Below are positions 5,335 to 6,258 of a stretch of DNA of 6,258 nucleotides, piece after piece. The notes below the pieces were generated by a model. That model was not told where the DNA came from. It saw nothing but the letters and a program-made list of their open reading frames with translations, and did not search any database. Origin of the DNA: Burkholderiaceae bacterium (GTDB lineage: Bacteria > Pseudomonadota > Gammaproteobacteria > Burkholderiales > Burkholderiaceae_F); contig JACCYC010000040.1 in assembly GCA_013696665.1 (NCBI GenBank), forward strand, positions 1 through 6,258. The letters are read 5' to 3'. Positions within the stretch are counted from its first letter, which is position 1, and the number at the start of each line of letters is the position of its first letter. A program made the translations under genes and the position numbers.

Positions 5335-6258
5335 ATGCTCTACAGAGAAAACGGCCAATTCAAAACGACCTACGCGGCCGATCAGCAGCTGTTGCCGATT
5401 GTGCAGGATCGCTGGTTCGTGATCGGACTGATTGCGTTCGCCTATATCGCTGTGCCCTGGCTAGCCAGCGATTACATGTTTCGCGCGCTGGTCATTCCTT
5501 TCGTAATCCTGGCAATCGCGGCGATCGGACTCAATATTTTGGTTGGCTATTGCGGCCAGATTTCACTCGGCACCGCGGCGTTCATGGCGGTCGGCGCCTA
5601 CGCCGCGTACAACCTGGTGATCCGGATTCCGCAATTGAACTTCGTGGTGGTGCTGGCGCTGTCGGGTGGCATTGCCGCTTTGGTCGGCATGGTGTTCGGT
5701 ATCCCGAGCCTCCGCATCAAGGGGTTGTATCTGGCGGTGTCAACGCTGGCCGCGCAGTTTTTCATCGACTGGCTGTTCGCGCGGGTGAGGTGGTTTACCG
5801 ATTATTCGTCGTCGGGTTCGGTATCGACAGCGCCGATCCAGATGTTCGGCTGGACCGTCGAATCGTCGATCGACAAGTACCTGTTCGTATTGTCGATCGC
5901 GGTGGTGCTGACGCTGGCAGCGAAAAACCTGGTGCGCGGGCATATCGGTCGCGCCTGGATGGCTACGCGCGATATGGACGTTGCCGCCGAGGTGATCGGC
6001 ATCCGCCCGGTCACCGCCAAGCTTTCGGCCTTTGCCGTTAGCTCGTTTTATGCCGGCGTAGCAGGCGCTCTCTGGGGGTTTGTCCACCTAGGCGCGTGGG
6101 AGCCGTTGGCGTTCAATATCAACCTTTCGTTGAACCTTCTGTTCATGATCATCATCGGCGGCATGGGCTCATTGCTCGGCGCATACTTCGGCGCGGCGTT
6201 CATCGTCCTGTTGCCGATCCTGTTGAATCAGGTTCCGGGCGCATTAGGCGTGCCGATT
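5335..6258 (+). CDS. ABC transporter permease, LivM-like, 3' end outside the window
   Basis: This is the second inner-membrane permease of the same importer. The frame is open from ATG at 5335 to the last base, giving 308 residues without a stop. Family length is around 350, so only the C-terminus is missing. Recognisable segments are GLNILVGYCGQISLG (65-79), the hallmark LivM region; LRIKGLYLAVSTLAAQFF, matching the usual R-GxYLA segment; and the coupling loop RAWMATRDMDVAAEVIGI (206-223), equivalent to the EAA loop. The N-terminal 25 residues are polar and cytosolic before the first helix (about 27-44). The stretch IIIGGMGSLLGAYFGAAF matches the late conserved helix pair. The start lies two bases after the LivH-like stop, with no strong Shine-Dalgarno, so coupled translation is likely. 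A periplasmic binding protein and a LivF-like ATPase would be expected to follow. Confidence 0.92.
   Translation, partial: MLYRENGQFKTTYAADQQLLPIVQDRWFVIGLIAFAYIAVPWLASDYMFRALVIPFVILAIAAIGLNILVGYCGQISLGTAAFMAVGAYAAYNLVIRIPQLNFVVVLALSGGIAALVGMVFGIPSLRIKGLYLAVSTLAAQFFIDWLFARVRWFTDYSSSGSVSTAPIQMFGWTVESSIDKYLFVLSIAVVLTLAAKNLVRGHIGRAWMATRDMDVAAEVIGIRPVTAKLSAFAVSSFYAGVAGALWGFVHLGAWEPLAFNINLSLNLLFMIIIGGMGSLLGAYFGAAFIVLLPILLNQVPGALGVPI

Noticed and set aside
5211..6041. A 276-codon plus-strand frame spanning the LivH-LivM junction
   Set aside because: It overlaps the end of one permease and most of the next in another frame; its translation is arginine- and glycine-rich and lacks membrane segments, whereas the LivM frame from 5335 has all family features.

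Overview
The window reads as one stretch of a Gram-negative, fairly GC-rich proteobacterial chromosome. A betaproteobacterium of the Burkholderiales type is my best guess, from codon use and from the gene order (FadD-like ligase next to a LivGHM-type transporter). This is inference; no rRNA or marker gene is present to confirm it.

Layout. Positions 1-456 (minus strand) hold the 5' part of a small gene for an unrecognised protein with one N-terminal membrane segment. It runs off the left edge and its reading frame is broken near position 237; its start region also looks damaged. Directly upstream of it on the same strand, ending at 456, is a Crp/Fnr-family transcription regulator. Positions 1152-1311 are a divergent control region with a perfect 18-bp inverted repeat (1171-1188) of Crp/Fnr geometry and a clear ribosome binding site at 1300-1305. 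From 1312 to the right edge, five plus-strand genes form a tight operon: an AMP-forming long-chain-type acyl-CoA ligase, an 84-residue two-helix membrane protein, and then the ATPase (LivG-like), first permease (LivH-like) and second permease (LivM-like, cut by the right edge) of a branched-chain-amino-acid-type ABC importer. The genes are separated by 2-3 bases or overlap by 1-4 bases.

How it fits together. The two permeases and the ATPase form the inner-membrane core of an importer. The ligase would convert the imported acid to its CoA thioester. Pairing a HAAT-family importer with an acyl-CoA ligase suggests that the substrate is a carboxylic acid (fatty, aromatic or similar) rather than leucine, isoleucine or valine. 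The periplasmic binding protein and a second ATPase (LivF-like) are not in the window and probably lie just beyond position 6258. The divergent Crp/Fnr regulator is the likely controller through the inverted repeat.

Most of the window is ordinary in content. The points worth a second look are the operator, the broken gene at the left edge, and the small membrane protein inside the operon. I saw no RNA genes, mobile elements, CRISPR arrays or convincing terminators.
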